From contig NZ_JAJUFQ010000004.1 of the NCBI RefSeq assembly GCF_029263665.1, positions 186,001-250,000 of the forward strand: a stretch of 64,000 nt of DNA, read 5' to 3'. Of this stretch, positions 8,760-18,007 are shown piece by piece. Numbering within the stretch: the stretch's first letter is position 1; each line of letters opens with the position of its first letter. The stretch is from Halomonas sp. GTDB lineage: Bacteria > Pseudomonadota > Gammaproteobacteria > Pseudomonadales > Halomonadaceae. Position numbers and translations under genes: made by a program. The notes beneath the pieces are model-generated. The model ran no database searches, was not told where the DNA came from, and worked only from the letters and a program-made list of their open reading frames with translations.

Positions 8760-9019
8760 GTCGTCTCTGCCAAGGATCGACCGGTGCCAGGCTTGGCCAA
8801 TGTCTGGTTTCGTCGCCTAAACTGGGCATAGTGACAATATATGTTCTGGGCTGGGTGTGTTCTCGATTGAGCCTTCACTCGACCGGCATGGTCTTCAGCA
8901 TTTTTCTTATATACATAGCACCCGATATTCATAGAACTCTATATGCTTAGTCCGCAGTATTCATGGTGCTGGAGAGACATAAGCTCCCGATATTCATTCG
9001 CTGACAACGGACAGGACAA

Positions 9020-9991
9020 ATGGCACGCATCTACGATGATAACTCCCGTTCCATCGGCCACACTCCCCTGGTGAAACTCAACCGGGTCAACGAGGGTGCC
9101 ACCATCTGGGCCAAGATCGAGGGACGCAATCCGTCCTATTCCGTCAAATGCCGAATTGGTGCCGCAATGATCTGGGATGCCGAGGAAAAAGGCGCCCTCA
9201 AGCCTGGCATGACCATCATCGAGCCCACCAGCGGCAACACCGGCATCGCTCTCGCCTACGTGGCTGCCGCCCGTGGCTACCCGCTGGTTCTGACCATGCC
9301 TGCTTCAATGAGTCTTGAACGACGCAAGGTGCTCAAGGCGCTGGGTGCAGAGCTTATTCTCACCGAACCCGCCAAGGGCATGCCTGGTGCCATTGCAGCC
9401 GCCGAAGAAATGGCCACATCCGAGCCGGACAAGTACTTCATGCCGCAGCAGTTCGACAACCCGGCCAACCCGCGCATTCATGAAAACACCACGGGCCCCG
9501 AAATCTGGGACGATACCGATGGAGAGGTCGACGTGTTCGTCTCTGGTATCGGAACCGGAGGCACCCTGACCGGTGTGGCGCGCCATATCAAGCAGAGCCG
9601 CGGCAAGAACATCACCACTGTGGCGGTGGAACCTTCAGCGTCACCCATCCTGACGCAGACCCGAGCAGGGGAAACACCGACCCCCGCGCCGCACAAGATT
9701 CAAGGCATCGGCGCTGGCTTCGTCCCCGGCAACCTCGATATGTCCCTGGTCGATCGTATTGAACAGGTCAGCAATGAAGATGCCATCGACATGGCCCATC
9801 GCTTGATGCTGGAGGAAGGCATTCTGTGCGGCATTTCCTCTGGTGCCGCTGTCGTTGCCGCTGTGCGGGTCAGCCAGGAGCCAGAGTTCCAGGGCAAGAA
9901 CATCGTGGTCGTGCTGCCGGATAGTGCAGAGCGCTACCTGTCTTCCGCCCTGTTCGAAGGTCGCTTCGGCGAACAGGAAATGCAGCAGTAA
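9020..9991 (+). CDS. cysK: Cysteine synthase A (O-acetylserine sulfhydrylase)
   Basis: 323 residues. A PLP enzyme that makes L-cysteine from O-acetylserine and sulfide in the cytoplasm. The Schiff-base lysine is Lys43 in [11 protein letters not shown]; the substrate loop is [13 protein letters not shown]; the PLP-phosphate loop is [11 protein letters not shown]. The protein follows E. coli CysK almost throughout ([36 protein letters not shown]), which separates it from CysM. RBS AGGACAA precedes the ATG. It stands alone between two hairpins. Confidence 0.96.
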   Translation: MARIYDDNSRSIGHTPLVKLNRVNEGATIWAKIEGRNPSYSVKCRIGAAMIWDAEEKGALKPGMTIIEPTSGNTGIALAYVAAARGYPLVLTMPASMSLERRKVLKALGAELILTEPAKGMPGAIAAAEEMATSEPDKYFMPQQFDNPANPRIHENTTGPEIWDDTDGEVDVFVSGIGTGGTLTGVARHIKQSRGKNITTVAVEPSASPILTQTRAGETPTPAPHKIQGIGAGFVPGNLDMSLVDRIEQVSNEDAIDMAHRLMLEEGILCGISSGAAVVAAVRVSQEPEFQGKNIVVVLPDSAERYLSSALFEGRFGEQEMQQ

Positions 9992-10001
9992 CCATCCCTT
10001 C

Positions 10002-10035
10002 GCGCAGTGCTGTAGAAAGCTTTACGGCACTGCGC
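10002..10035 (+). terminator. Hairpin after cysK
   Basis: 9-bp perfect arms GCGCAGTGC (10002-10010) and GCACTGCGC (10027-10035), with an inner GTA/TAC extension, starting 10 bases after the cysK stop. No T-run follows. Confidence 0.55.
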
Positions 10036-10198
10036 TCACATTGCGCTATTCGCCTCACACCTTCCCTCTGCCGTTCATCACAAATGTTCTAGTTTGTCGC
10101 TCGCTCGTCATGCCATGCTACCCAGATGAGCCACCCATGCCCCGTTCACCGTGACGGCATTGGTTTTCCCCGGGCCAGACAAGGAGCGCCTCATTACC

Positions 10199-11029
10199 AT
10201 GGCCGCGTCCGATTGGGTCGATCTGCAGCAAGACAGTGATACGGGTATCGAAACCATCCGCGCGCACTTCGACGGTCACGCCTACGACCCGCATTGGCAC
10301 GACACTTATCTGGTAGGTGTCACTGAACAGGGCGTGCAACAATTCCACTGCCGCAAGTCTCGCCACGACAGCACTCCCGGACGTCTGGTTCTGGTCGAGC
10401 CGGGTGAAGTCCACGATGGGCAGGCAGCCACTGATGCCGGTTTTACCTATTCCATGCTCTACCTGTCTGCCTCCTGGCTGGATAACGAGTTGCGTCAACA
10501 AAGCCATGATGGTTCCAGCACACTGTACCCTGGATTCAACAGCACCCTGGCCGACGATCCGAAATTGGTAAAAAGCATCTATCAGGCTTTCGAAGCACTG
10601 CGCCGCCAGCCATGGCGTATCATGCGTGACACAGCCCTTGATGCCCTGGTTCAGGACATGCTGCCTCATATCGGTTGGAAAGCCCGCCAGATCCTGCAGC
10701 CCCATCACCCTAATGTTGCGATGCGTGCACGTGACTACCTGCATGCCCATATCGAGCAGGACATCAGCCTTCACGACCTTGCCAGCGCCTGCGATGTCGA
10801 CCGCTTTCGACTGACACGAGCCTTCAAGGCCGAATACGGCATTGCGCCTCACGCTTATCTCGTGCAACTGCGCCTCAATCAGGCACGTAGAAAGCTGGCT
10901 TCAGGCCAGCACCCCATCGATATTGCTCACCAATTAGGCTTTGCCGATCAGAGCCATCTGGGACGCTGGTTCCGCCGCGCCTATGGAGTAACACCGGCAC
11001 AATACCGGCGTCTCTGTCTCTCCCATTAG
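10199..11029 (+). CDS. AraC-family transcriptional regulator
   Basis: About 276 residues. The N-terminal cupin-like sensing domain (HAYDPHWHDTYLVGVTEQG) is followed by a C-terminal double helix-turn-helix (SLHDLASACDVDRFRLTRAFKAEYG and IDIAHQLGFADQSHLGRWFRRAYGVTP). ATG 10199 has AAGGAG 12 bases upstream; GTG 10151 in frame is the alternative. The next gene, 88 bp downstream on the same strand, is a LysE-type exporter, a common arrangement in which the AraC protein switches on export of an amino acid. Confidence 0.9.
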   Translation: MAASDWVDLQQDSDTGIETIRAHFDGHAYDPHWHDTYLVGVTEQGVQQFHCRKSRHDSTPGRLVLVEPGEVHDGQAATDAGFTYSMLYLSASWLDNELRQQSHDGSSTLYPGFNSTLADDPKLVKSIYQAFEALRRQPWRIMRDTALDALVQDMLPHIGWKARQILQPHHPNVAMRARDYLHAHIEQDISLHDLASACDVDRFRLTRAFKAEYGIAPHAYLVQLRLNQARRKLASGQHPIDIAHQLGFADQSHLGRWFRRAYGVTPAQYRRLCLSH

Positions 11030-11117
11030 CCTCTTCTGCCAAGACTTGCTCAAACCTTCCAGACTTGCAGGCGACTCCCAGAGACACTCGTCATATCAAC
11101 ACGACGAGGTTTATGTC

Positions 11118-11714
11118 ATGCAACAATGGATTCCCTATACGCTGTTCACGCTCGCCATTACCTTCAGCCCTGGCCCCATCAACCTGCTGGTCATGGCCAT
11201 GGCCGGACAGGCAGGCTGGCGCGCCACCCTGCCCGCCGTCTTCGCTGCCTGCATCACCGCAGCTCTCACCATCGTGCTGGCAGGAATCGGTGCCGCCAGT
11301 CTGTTGGTCAAGGCCCCTTTGGTACCCACGGTGCTGTCCTGGATCGGTGTCATCTGGTTGACCTACATGGCCTGGGGTCTGGCCACCTCGGATCCGACGA
11401 TATCGGCTTCTGGCACTGGACAGGCGGTCACCCTGAATGGCCCCAAGGCTGCCGGCCTGCAGCTGATCAACCCCAAGGGCTGGATGATGGCCCTGACCGC
11501 AGTGACCGTTTTCGCAGGATCCGATGCCACCCCGGCCACCATTGTCAGCATGGCACTGGTATTCCTGGCATTCGCCCTGCTGGGAACATCCGCCTGGGCA
11601 CTGATGGGCACCGGCAGCCGCAAGTGGCTGACGACGCCACGCCGAATGAAACTGTTCAACCTGTCCATGGCGATTGCCCTGGTAGGTATGGCCTGGTGGA
11701 GTGTGTTGAGTTGA
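11118..11714 (+). CDS. LysE/RhtB-family amino acid exporter
   Basis: About 198 residues, six hydrophobic helices. The opening FSPGPINLLVMAMAGQAGWRA carries the family signature (SPGP...G...G), and LQLINPKGWMMALTAV matches the conserved NPKxW segment. It exports small amino acids or derivatives across the inner membrane. Start ATG 11118; an upstream extension to 11046 lacks membrane character and a good ribosome site. Likely regulated by the upstream AraC gene. Confidence 0.9.
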   Translation: MQQWIPYTLFTLAITFSPGPINLLVMAMAGQAGWRATLPAVFAACITAALTIVLAGIGAASLLVKAPLVPTVLSWIGVIWLTYMAWGLATSDPTISASGTGQAVTLNGPKAAGLQLINPKGWMMALTAVTVFAGSDATPATIVSMALVFLAFALLGTSAWALMGTGSRKWLTTPRRMKLFNLSMAIALVGMAWWSVLS

Positions 11715-11765
11715 GTATATGGACACCCAATTCTGATTCAGGTTGTTACTGCTTGCTCATCAGGT

Positions 11766-12143
11766 TTAAGCACGCTCTGAAATCTCGACCAGATTGAGAT
11801 CAGGGTCACGTAGATAAATCGAACGAATGGGTCCGGTGGCCCCCGTGCGCATGACCGGGCCCTCGACAATCTCCGCTCCTTTTTCATGCAGAGACTGGAT
11901 GACCTCATCCAGCGGACATCGGGCGATGAAGCACAAGTCCAAGGCTCCCGGAACAGGCGTATGCGCTTTGGGTTCGAACTCCATGCCCTTGAGATGCAGG
12001 TTGATCTTCTGGTGACCGAAGCGGAAGGCCTTGCGCCCTTCGCCGAAGGTTTCCAGGCTCATTCCCAGCATCTCTACGTAAAAACGAATGCAGGCTTCCT
12101 CGTTCGAAGTCGTCAATACCAAGTGATCCAGGTGATCGATCAT
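11766..12143 (-). CDS. VOC-superfamily (glyoxalase/dioxygenase fold) protein
   Basis: 126 residues, two beta-alpha-beta-beta-beta modules. HLDHLVLTTSNEEACIRFYVEMLGM opens module one; IRSIYLRDPDLNLVEI near the end is the typical RDPDGN-like strand carrying the metal-ligand Glu, with His in the first module. Start ATG 12143 with AAGGA 10 bases upstream. VOC proteins act as glyoxalases, dioxygenases, epimerases or resistance proteins, and no specific reaction can be assigned. It lies beside the CoA-transferase/lyase pair but with a 153-bp gap. Confidence 0.85.
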   Translation of the reverse strand: MIDHLDHLVLTTSNEEACIRFYVEMLGMSLETFGEGRKAFRFGHQKINLHLKGMEFEPKAHTPVPGALDLCFIARCPLDEVIQSLHEKGAEIVEGPVMRTGATGPIRSIYLRDPDLNLVEISERA

Positions 12144-12262
12144 GGTGGCTTTTTCCTTGTCGAAAACGACTGTTGTCGTAGATAACGTTGGTCGATGACT
12201 GAGATTCGTAGATGACCTATTACAGCCTAAACCACATGTCTCTCCCACTTGGCTGTAGTTTC

Positions 12263-12304
12263 GCTATTTCAGGGGCGCTATCTCAGGGGCGTTATCTCAG
12301 GCGA
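12263..12304. repeat. Three 14-bp tandem repeats overlapping the lyase stop codon
   Basis: Units GCTATTTCAGGGGC (12263-12276), GCTATCTCAGGGGC (12277-12290) and GTTATCTCAGGCGA (12291-12304). The third unit contains the stop codon of the minus-strand lyase gene, so the array could have grown from its 3' end by slippage. Confidence 0.7.
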
Positions 12305-13253
12305 GACTTGATGCCAGACGCTCGCGCACAAACTCCGGTACCGGGTGCAGGTCGAGCCGTTTACCGGCCTTGAGCACCTGGCTGGGGACTTCACGCAACA
12401 CCAGGCCCGGCAACAGCGATGAAGCCGACAATGCTCTATCGAGATCGACGCCTGTGTGGTACCCCATCAACTCCAGCATGTGGACCAGATCCTCCGTGCA
12501 TACATTGCCTGAGGCGCCCGGTGCGTAGGGACATCCCCCCAGCCCCCCTAACGCGCCATCGAAGCGGTCTGCTCCGCCATCAATAGCCGCCAAGGCATTG
12601 CTCAGTGCCATGCCGCGGGTGTTGTGCAGATGGACCGTCAGTTGCAGGTCACTGAAGCGCTGCTTGAAGGCGTGGACGACATCTCCCACCTGGGTGGGAT
12701 AGGCCATCCCGGTGGTATCGCACAGCGTGATTCCCCTTACCCCCAGCTCAGCAAAACGCTCAGCCCAGGACATCACTGTATCGAGTTCAACGTCACCTTC
12801 CATGGGACAGCCAAATACCGTGGACAGCGAGACATTGATCGCAATATCCGTCGGTGCCAGTTCCTCGATCACTTGCTTGAGACCACTGAACGACTGCTCC
12901 CGAGTCATGCGCAGGTTCGAAAGGTTGTGGCTCTCGCTGGTCGACATCACCAGATTGGCTTCATCCACGGCACAGGCCAGTGCCCGTTCAGCACCACGGA
13001 CATTGGGCACCAGGGCGGTATATTCCACGCCCGGATTGCGCTTGATGCCCTGCATGACCTCTTCGGCATCGCGCAGCGCAGGAATCGCCTTGGGCGAGGT
13101 GAAGGAGCTCACCTCGATCTTGGCAAAACCGCAGTCGCTGAGTTGATCGACCAAACGGATCTTCTTGGCCGTATCCACGAATTCGCACTCATTCTGGAAG
13201 CCGTCACGGGTGACCACTTCCTGGATATATATCTGCTGACCATTGCCTTTCAT
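12297..13253 (-). CDS. Hydroxymethylglutaryl-CoA lyase family enzyme
   Basis: 318 residues, TIM-barrel aldol lyase of the HMG-CoA lyase group. EVVTRDGFQNE holds the catalytic Arg-Asp pair, EVSSFTSPKAIPAL the acidic site, VHLHNTRGMALSNALAAIDGGADRFDGALGGLGGCPYAPGASGN the metal-ligand histidines and the reactive Cys in GGCPYAPGA. It would cleave a 3-hydroxy-3-methyl acyl-CoA such as HMG-CoA or citramalyl-CoA into acetyl-CoA plus an oxo acid. It follows the CoA-transferase gene on the same strand by 39 bp, so the pair probably activates and then splits one acid. Confidence 0.9.
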   Translation of the reverse strand: MKGNGQQIYIQEVVTRDGFQNECEFVDTAKKIRLVDQLSDCGFAKIEVSSFTSPKAIPALRDAEEVMQGIKRNPGVEYTALVPNVRGAERALACAVDEANLVMSTSESHNLSNLRMTREQSFSGLKQVIEELAPTDIAINVSLSTVFGCPMEGDVELDTVMSWAERFAELGVRGITLCDTTGMAYPTQVGDVVHAFKQRFSDLQLTVHLHNTRGMALSNALAAIDGGADRFDGALGGLGGCPYAPGASGNVCTEDLVHMLELMGYHTGVDLDRALSASSLLPGLVLREVPSQVLKAGKRLDLHPVPEFVRERLASSLA

Positions 13254-13292
13254 GATGCTGTTTTCCTCTACCTGTACCTGGTACTGATCCGA

Positions 13293-14486
13293 CTAGATGA
13301 CGCCTTTCTCTTTCATCTTCCTCTGCGTCTCGGCATCGATGCCCAGTTCATCGAGTATCTGGCGAGTATGTTCACCGAGTGCCGGGCCTCCACCATCAAT
13401 TCGCCCTGGCGTACGGCTCAGTTTCGGCATGACACCGGGCACCTTGAGCGAGTCACCGCCGGGCAGTTGAATCTGCTGCAACATGTCACGGCTGGCGAAA
13501 TGTGGGTCCTTGACGATATCCGCGGCGGTATAGGGATAGCCCGCCGGTACATTGGCGGCATCGAGAGACTGGATGATGAAGTCGCGGGAATGTCGTTGAG
13601 TCCACTCGGTGATGGCGCCATCGATCAGGTCAACATGCTGGACACGACCATCGTTGTGGGCCAGGCGGGGATCAGCGGCCAGGTCGGGGCGACCGATGGT
13701 CTCCATCAGACGCTTGAAGATGCTATCACCATTGCCGGCGATGATGACGTAAGAGCCATCTTCACAAGGATAGGCATCCGAGGGCGCAATACCGGGCAGG
13801 GCACTACCGCTCGGCTCACGAATGTGACCATCGGCGTCGTACTCGGGAATCAGGCTTTCCATCATTGAGAACACCGCCTCGTAAAGCGCAATGTCGATGT
13901 ACTGCCCTTGCCCGCTGCGCTGCCTTTCATGCAGTGCCAGAAGCGTACCGATCACCGCGTAAAGCGCAGAAAGCGAGTCACCGATGCTGATACCCACTCG
14001 CACCGAGGGCTGATCGGGGAAACCACACAGATAGCGTAACCCGCCCATGGCTTCGCCAATGACCCCGAAACCTGGCTTGTCGCGATATGGGCCTGTCTGG
14101 CCGTAACCCGATACTCGCACCATGATCAGCCTGGGATTGATCTCCGATAAGGCTTCCCAGCCCAACCCCCACTTTTCCAGAGTGCCCGGGCGGAAATTCT
14201 CGACCACCACATCAGCATCCTGCACCAGCCGACGCACCACTTCCTGGCCCTCGGCCGACTGCAGATCAAGTTCCAGTGAGCGCTTGTTCCTGGCCTGCAC
14301 ATGCCACCAGAGAGAAGTACCATCCTTTAGCTTTCGCCATTTCCGAAGGGGATCTCCCTTGCCGACCGGTTCGACCTTGATCACGTCAGCCCCGAACTCA
14401 CCCAGCAGCTTGGTGGCGAAAGGACCCGCAATAAGCTGGCCAAGTTCAAGGACTTTAAGGCCTTGCAGAACTTGTGTATTTTCCAC
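13293..14486 (-). CDS. Family III CoA-transferase (CaiB/BaiF type)
   Basis: About 398 residues. LQGLKVLELGQLIAGPFATKLLGEFGADVIKVEP is the family opening; VENFRPGTLEKWGLG and VRVSGYGQTGPYRDKPGFGVIGEAMGG follow. At the position of the catalytic acid I read Glu (IALYEAVFSM) rather than the usual Asp, which also occurs elsewhere in the family. A GTG start at 14486 has GAGAGGTGG 8 bases upstream; ATG 14513 or 14546 are alternatives. It transfers CoA to a carboxylic acid, most simply the substrate of the adjacent lyase. Confidence 0.9.
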   Translation of the reverse strand: MENTQVLQGLKVLELGQLIAGPFATKLLGEFGADVIKVEPVGKGDPLRKWRKLKDGTSLWWHVQARNKRSLELDLQSAEGQEVVRRLVQDADVVVENFRPGTLEKWGLGWEALSEINPRLIMVRVSGYGQTGPYRDKPGFGVIGEAMGGLRYLCGFPDQPSVRVGISIGDSLSALYAVIGTLLALHERQRSGQGQYIDIALYEAVFSMMESLIPEYDADGHIREPSGSALPGIAPSDAYPCEDGSYVIIAGNGDSIFKRLMETIGRPDLAADPRLAHNDGRVQHVDLIDGAITEWTQRHSRDFIIQSLDAANVPAGYPYTAADIVKDPHFASRDMLQQIQLPGGDSLKVPGVMPKLSRTPGRIDGGGPALGEHTRQILDELGIDAETQRKMKEKGVI

Positions 14487-14567
14487 TGTTATTCCACCTC
14501 TCCCGTCATTCATGCTGAAAGTGTGTGATTGACACGACCTTGGCACAATCAGGCATTGGTCAAGGCG

Positions 14568-14588
14568 GCCTTCACCTGTTGCGAAGGC
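14568..14588. promoter_or_regulatory. Inverted repeat in CoA-transferase/LysR divergent promoter
   Basis: GCCTTC (14568-14573) and GAAGGC (14583-14588) separated by 9 bases give a dyad of the size LysR proteins bind. It lies between the divergent CoA-transferase and lysR starts, near a TTGACA-like element at 14529. Regulator binding is inferred. Confidence 0.45.
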
Positions 14589-14639
14589 TAGGGTTGGTAC
14601 GCAGAGTATCTACTTGCCTTGGCTTCAGGAGATGTCCTC

Positions 14640-15548
14640 ATGATGCGCTTCGACTTCATCACTTTACGGCTGTTCATCGCCATTGCCGATGAACGTAGCC
14701 TGACAGCAGCAGCCAACCGCGAGAACATGGCATTGGCCGCAGTGAGCAAGCGCATCAGCGATCTGGAAAGCATGGTGGGTACTCCCCTGCTCTACCGCCG
14801 ACCACGAGGGGTCGAACTCACCCCTGCGGGGCATGCCATGCTGCATCACGCGCGCAATGTGTTCGATCAATTACAGCGCCTGAGTGCAGACCTCAGCGAA
14901 TACAGCGAAGGGGTCAGAGGACATGTACGCCTGCATGCCAATACCTCAGCTGTCATTCAGTTTCTTCCTGATGATCTGGCACAGTTCTCTGCCGAGTACC
15001 CTGGCATCAAGATTGATCTCGAAGAAAAGTTGAGTACAGAAGTCATCAGTGCAGTGAAGGACAATCTTACCGACATCGGCATCTTCTCCCGCCATATTCC
15101 CTCCGATGGTCTGCAAACTTTCTCTTACCGTACCGATCAACTGGTACTGGTCACTCCCCAGGACCACCCTCTCGCCGGGAACGAGGCCATTTTTCTGGCC
15201 GCCGCCACAGACTATGACTTCATTGGCCTGGAACAGGGTTCATCGTTGCACCAGTTGGTCAGCAGCCAGGCCAGGCAACAGCAAAAGAGCCTGCATACAC
15301 GCATTCAGGTAAGAAGTTTCGAAGGCATTCTGCACATGATCGACAGAGGCATGGGCATTGGCGTGCTTCCGGAGAAGTCCGTGCGCAGTCATTTGGCCAG
15401 CCTGAACATCTGCACCGTGCCGTTGAAGGATGACTGGGCCCACCGGGAGCTGGTGGTGGGAATAAAGGATGTGGATACCTTGTCGTCCATCAGCAAGCAC
15501 ATGTTTCTGCATCTGACCAAGACGACGTCAAGTAACCCATTGACTTAA
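14640..15548 (+). CDS. LysR-family transcriptional regulator
   Basis: 302 residues. The N-terminal winged HTH (LRLFIAIADERSLTAAANRENMALAAVSKRISDLESMVGTPLLYR) is followed by a type 2 periplasmic-binding-like effector domain ending around MGIGVLPEKSV. Start ATG 14640, CAGGAG 8 bases upstream; a second ATG follows at once. It is divergent from the CoA-transferase/lyase operon and upstream of an orphan TctC gene, so it probably senses the acid these genes handle. Confidence 0.92.
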   Translation: MMRFDFITLRLFIAIADERSLTAAANRENMALAAVSKRISDLESMVGTPLLYRRPRGVELTPAGHAMLHHARNVFDQLQRLSADLSEYSEGVRGHVRLHANTSAVIQFLPDDLAQFSAEYPGIKIDLEEKLSTEVISAVKDNLTDIGIFSRHIPSDGLQTFSYRTDQLVLVTPQDHPLAGNEAIFLAAATDYDFIGLEQGSSLHQLVSSQARQQQKSLHTRIQVRSFEGILHMIDRGMGIGVLPEKSVRSHLASLNICTVPLKDDWAHRELVVGIKDVDTLSSISKHMFLHLTKTTSSNPLT

Positions 15549-15774
15549 CATTAAAAACCCTTCGTCTTCGTTCGTCACGAAAGCTTGCTTTGTGATTTAG
15601 TGATGTTCTTTCCTTGGTTGGCCTCCTATGGTCGAGATGCCTTCTCTTGAAGGCCACTCCTCCATAGCAGTGACACACCTATCCATGACACAAACCGTCG
15701 TGACGCACAGAGCCATAACACAAGCAGCCATCACTCAATAACAAGACCAACGCCACGCTAGCGAGAGAAATATC

Positions 15775-16779
15775 ATGACAACCTTGACGAAACCTGCCCG
15801 CACGGCAGCATTTGCCTGCACACTTCTTTCCTCTTTCCTTCTTGCTCCCTCTGCCTGGAGCTTTGAGCCGTCCGGCAAGGTCGATTGTATTGCCCCTTCA
15901 AACCCTGGTGGCGGCTGGGATTTCACCTGCCGCTCCGTCGGCCGAACCCTTCAAGACCTGGATCTCGTTCCCGCCAGCGTGCAAACCATCAACATGGCCG
16001 GGGCGACTGGAGGCGTTGCCTTTGGTCATGTCGTCAGCAAACGCAGCGACGACGCTCAGTTACTGGTTGCGGCTTCCACCACCACTGCCGCCGGGTTGGC
16101 CCAAGGGCTGTTTCCAGGCATGTCGGCGGACATGGTGGACTGGGTAAGTGCTTTGGGTGCCGACTATGGCATCATCGCCGTGGGCGCTTCCTCGCCCTAT
16201 CAGAATCTCGATGAATTGCTGGATGCACTGAGAGAAGCGCCGAATTCGGTCACCTTTTCCGGTGGTGATTCGAAAGGTAGTTGGGATCACCTCAAATTGC
16301 TGATGGTGGCCCAGAAGGCCGGTGTCCCAGAACTACGCAGCATCAAATACCTGCCCTACGATGGTGGTGGCGAAGCCCTGACTCAGGTAGTCGGCGGTCA
16401 TGTCGATGGTTTTACCGGCGACATCAGTGAAGCCCGCGGCTTCATCAAGTCCGGTGACTTGCGGGTACTCGCCGTGCTGTCGGAAGAGCGCCTGCCTTTG
16501 GATGAGTACTCCGATATTCCGACCGCCAGAGAGCAAGGCATCGATGTCGTCGGGGCCAACTGGCGCGGCTTCTACATCCCATCGGAGATTTCGGATGATG
16601 CCAAGGCCTATTGGGCGGATGCCTTGAATACGGTCTACGACAGCGATGAGTGGAAACAGGTCATGCTCGATAACGGTCTGATGCCCTTCCATCTGTCGGG
16701 TGAAGCATTCAGCAAGTTCGTGGCGGATCAAGTGGCCTCCATCGACCAGATCTCTGCTGACGTTGGTATCGCACGATAA
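15775..16779 (+). CDS. Orphan tripartite tricarboxylate transporter binding protein (TctC-like)
   Basis: 334 residues, with a signal peptide ending near SAWSFEP. FEPSGKVDCIAPSNPGGGWDFTCRSVGRTL is the Bug/TctC opening, and GGHVDGFTGDISEARGFIKSGDLRVLAVLSEERL matches the second-domain core. No tctA or tctB gene is adjacent, so it must dock to permeases encoded elsewhere or act only in sensing. A 226-bp intergenic stretch precedes it. A 12-bp stem hairpin follows at 16810-16847. Confidence 0.9.
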   Translation: MTTLTKPARTAAFACTLLSSFLLAPSAWSFEPSGKVDCIAPSNPGGGWDFTCRSVGRTLQDLDLVPASVQTINMAGATGGVAFGHVVSKRSDDAQLLVAASTTTAAGLAQGLFPGMSADMVDWVSALGADYGIIAVGASSPYQNLDELLDALREAPNSVTFSGGDSKGSWDHLKLLMVAQKAGVPELRSIKYLPYDGGGEALTQVVGGHVDGFTGDISEARGFIKSGDLRVLAVLSEERLPLDEYSDIPTAREQGIDVVGANWRGFYIPSEISDDAKAYWADALNTVYDSDEWKQVMLDNGLMPFHLSGEAFSKFVADQVASIDQISADVGIAR

Positions 16780-16809
16780 CCCAGCACAAGCGCATCTTTT
16801 CAGCTTCAC

Positions 16810-16847
16810 AGGATCACCCTGGCCCTTATGTATGGCAGGGTGATCCT
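16810..16847. terminator. Strong hairpin after orphan tctC
   Basis: Perfect 12-bp arms AGGATCACCCTG (16810-16821) and CAGGGTGATCCT (16836-16847) around a 14-base loop, 31 bases after the stop. There is no T-run on the plus strand. Confidence 0.55.
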
Positions 16848-16949
16848 GCCATCACATAGGCCATGATCGTGAATCGTTGCCTTGGAATGCCATATAAATA
16901 ATAGTATGTATTATCAACTATACTCGAACCGCTAAAGCAGGAGACCAGC

Positions 16950-17972
16950 ATGAGCCAGCAGCAGGCATCGCATGATCCGGTGACGTTCTATGTTGGCTGT
17001 GGAGCAGCCAGCGATATCTGCCTGGTGGTCTACGACCCCGATACTCAGACACTGACATTACGCCAGCGCACTCATCTAGCGGACGTGACCAAGGCGGGTG
17101 GCAGTCTTCCGCTCTGCATCAGTGCTGACCAGCACTACCTGTATGCAGCATCGCGGGGGGCGCCTCTGCTGGCGGCACGCTATGCGATTGACGCGACCAC
17201 CCGGGAATTGGCTTTCATGGACAGTCGACCGCTATCCGCCAGCATGGCGTATATCGCCCTCAGCGCAACGGGTGACTATCTCTTCGGCGCCTCCTACGGC
17301 GAACACCTGATCGCGGCGGACAGTCTTCCGTCGGCCGGTACCGCCTCCTACTCCTCTTTCCAGTTCGCTACCCAGCCCCACGCCCATGCGGTGATGCATG
17401 ACACCCACGGTAGACACGTCATGGCCACCAGCCTGGGAGGCGACCTGCTCTACTGCCTGAATTTCGATCCGGTGCACGGCTTCCAGAGCGTCGACCACTA
17501 TCGTTTTCCGGATGGCACAGGGCCACGCCATATCGTCTTCAACGCGGAAGGCAACAGAATGTATGTGCTGGGCGAACTGGATGGTTCGATTACCCTGCTC
17601 GACTATGACAGCGCTTCTGCACGGATGGCCTTCCGACAGAAGGTCCTGATCAGCAAGGGGGAGCACGAAAACTACTGGGCAGCCGAACTCAAGCTGAGTA
17701 CCGACGGCAGGTTCCTCTACGCCTCGGAACGCAATAGTTCGCTGCTGACCTCATTCAGCGTCGAAGAGGAACACGGCGAGTTGGCCTACCACGATGAATG
17801 CGCGACAGAAACCCAGCCCCGCGGCTTCGATCTCTCTCCTTGTGGCCACTATCTTCTGGCCGCCGGGCAGGCATCAAACCATGTCACGCTATACCAGGTG
17901 AATACTGGCCGACTTGAGTCGCTCGCCCGCCTTGAACTTGGCGGCAGCCCCGACTGGGTCGAGGCCATATAA
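16950..17972 (+). CDS. Lactonase-family seven-bladed beta-propeller protein
   Basis: 340 residues, related to 6-phosphogluconolactonase (Pgl, YbhE type) and 3-carboxymuconate cyclase. Typical blade strings are PLCISADQHYLYAAS, RHIVFNAEGNRMYVLGELDGSITL and LKLSTDGRFLYASERN...PRGFDLSPCGHYLLAAGQ. No signal peptide, so cytoplasmic. It would hydrolyse a sugar or acid lactone; the substrate is not known. GCAGGAGACCAGC precedes the ATG. It has its own AT-rich promoter region after the hairpin at 16810. Confidence 0.85.
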   Translation: MSQQQASHDPVTFYVGCGAASDICLVVYDPDTQTLTLRQRTHLADVTKAGGSLPLCISADQHYLYAASRGAPLLAARYAIDATTRELAFMDSRPLSASMAYIALSATGDYLFGASYGEHLIAADSLPSAGTASYSSFQFATQPHAHAVMHDTHGRHVMATSLGGDLLYCLNFDPVHGFQSVDHYRFPDGTGPRHIVFNAEGNRMYVLGELDGSITLLDYDSASARMAFRQKVLISKGEHENYWAAELKLSTDGRFLYASERNSSLLTSFSVEEEHGELAYHDECATETQPRGFDLSPCGHYLLAAGQASNHVTLYQVNTGRLESLARLELGGSPDWVEAI

Positions 17973-18007
17973 AGGACTCATCAGCACAAGACCTGTCGGT
18001 ACCAAAA

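Noticed and set aside
12624..13868. 414-codon plus-strand frame across the lyase and CoA-transferase genes
   Set aside because: Both minus-strand genes carry unmistakable family motifs; the plus frame has none and no ribosome site.
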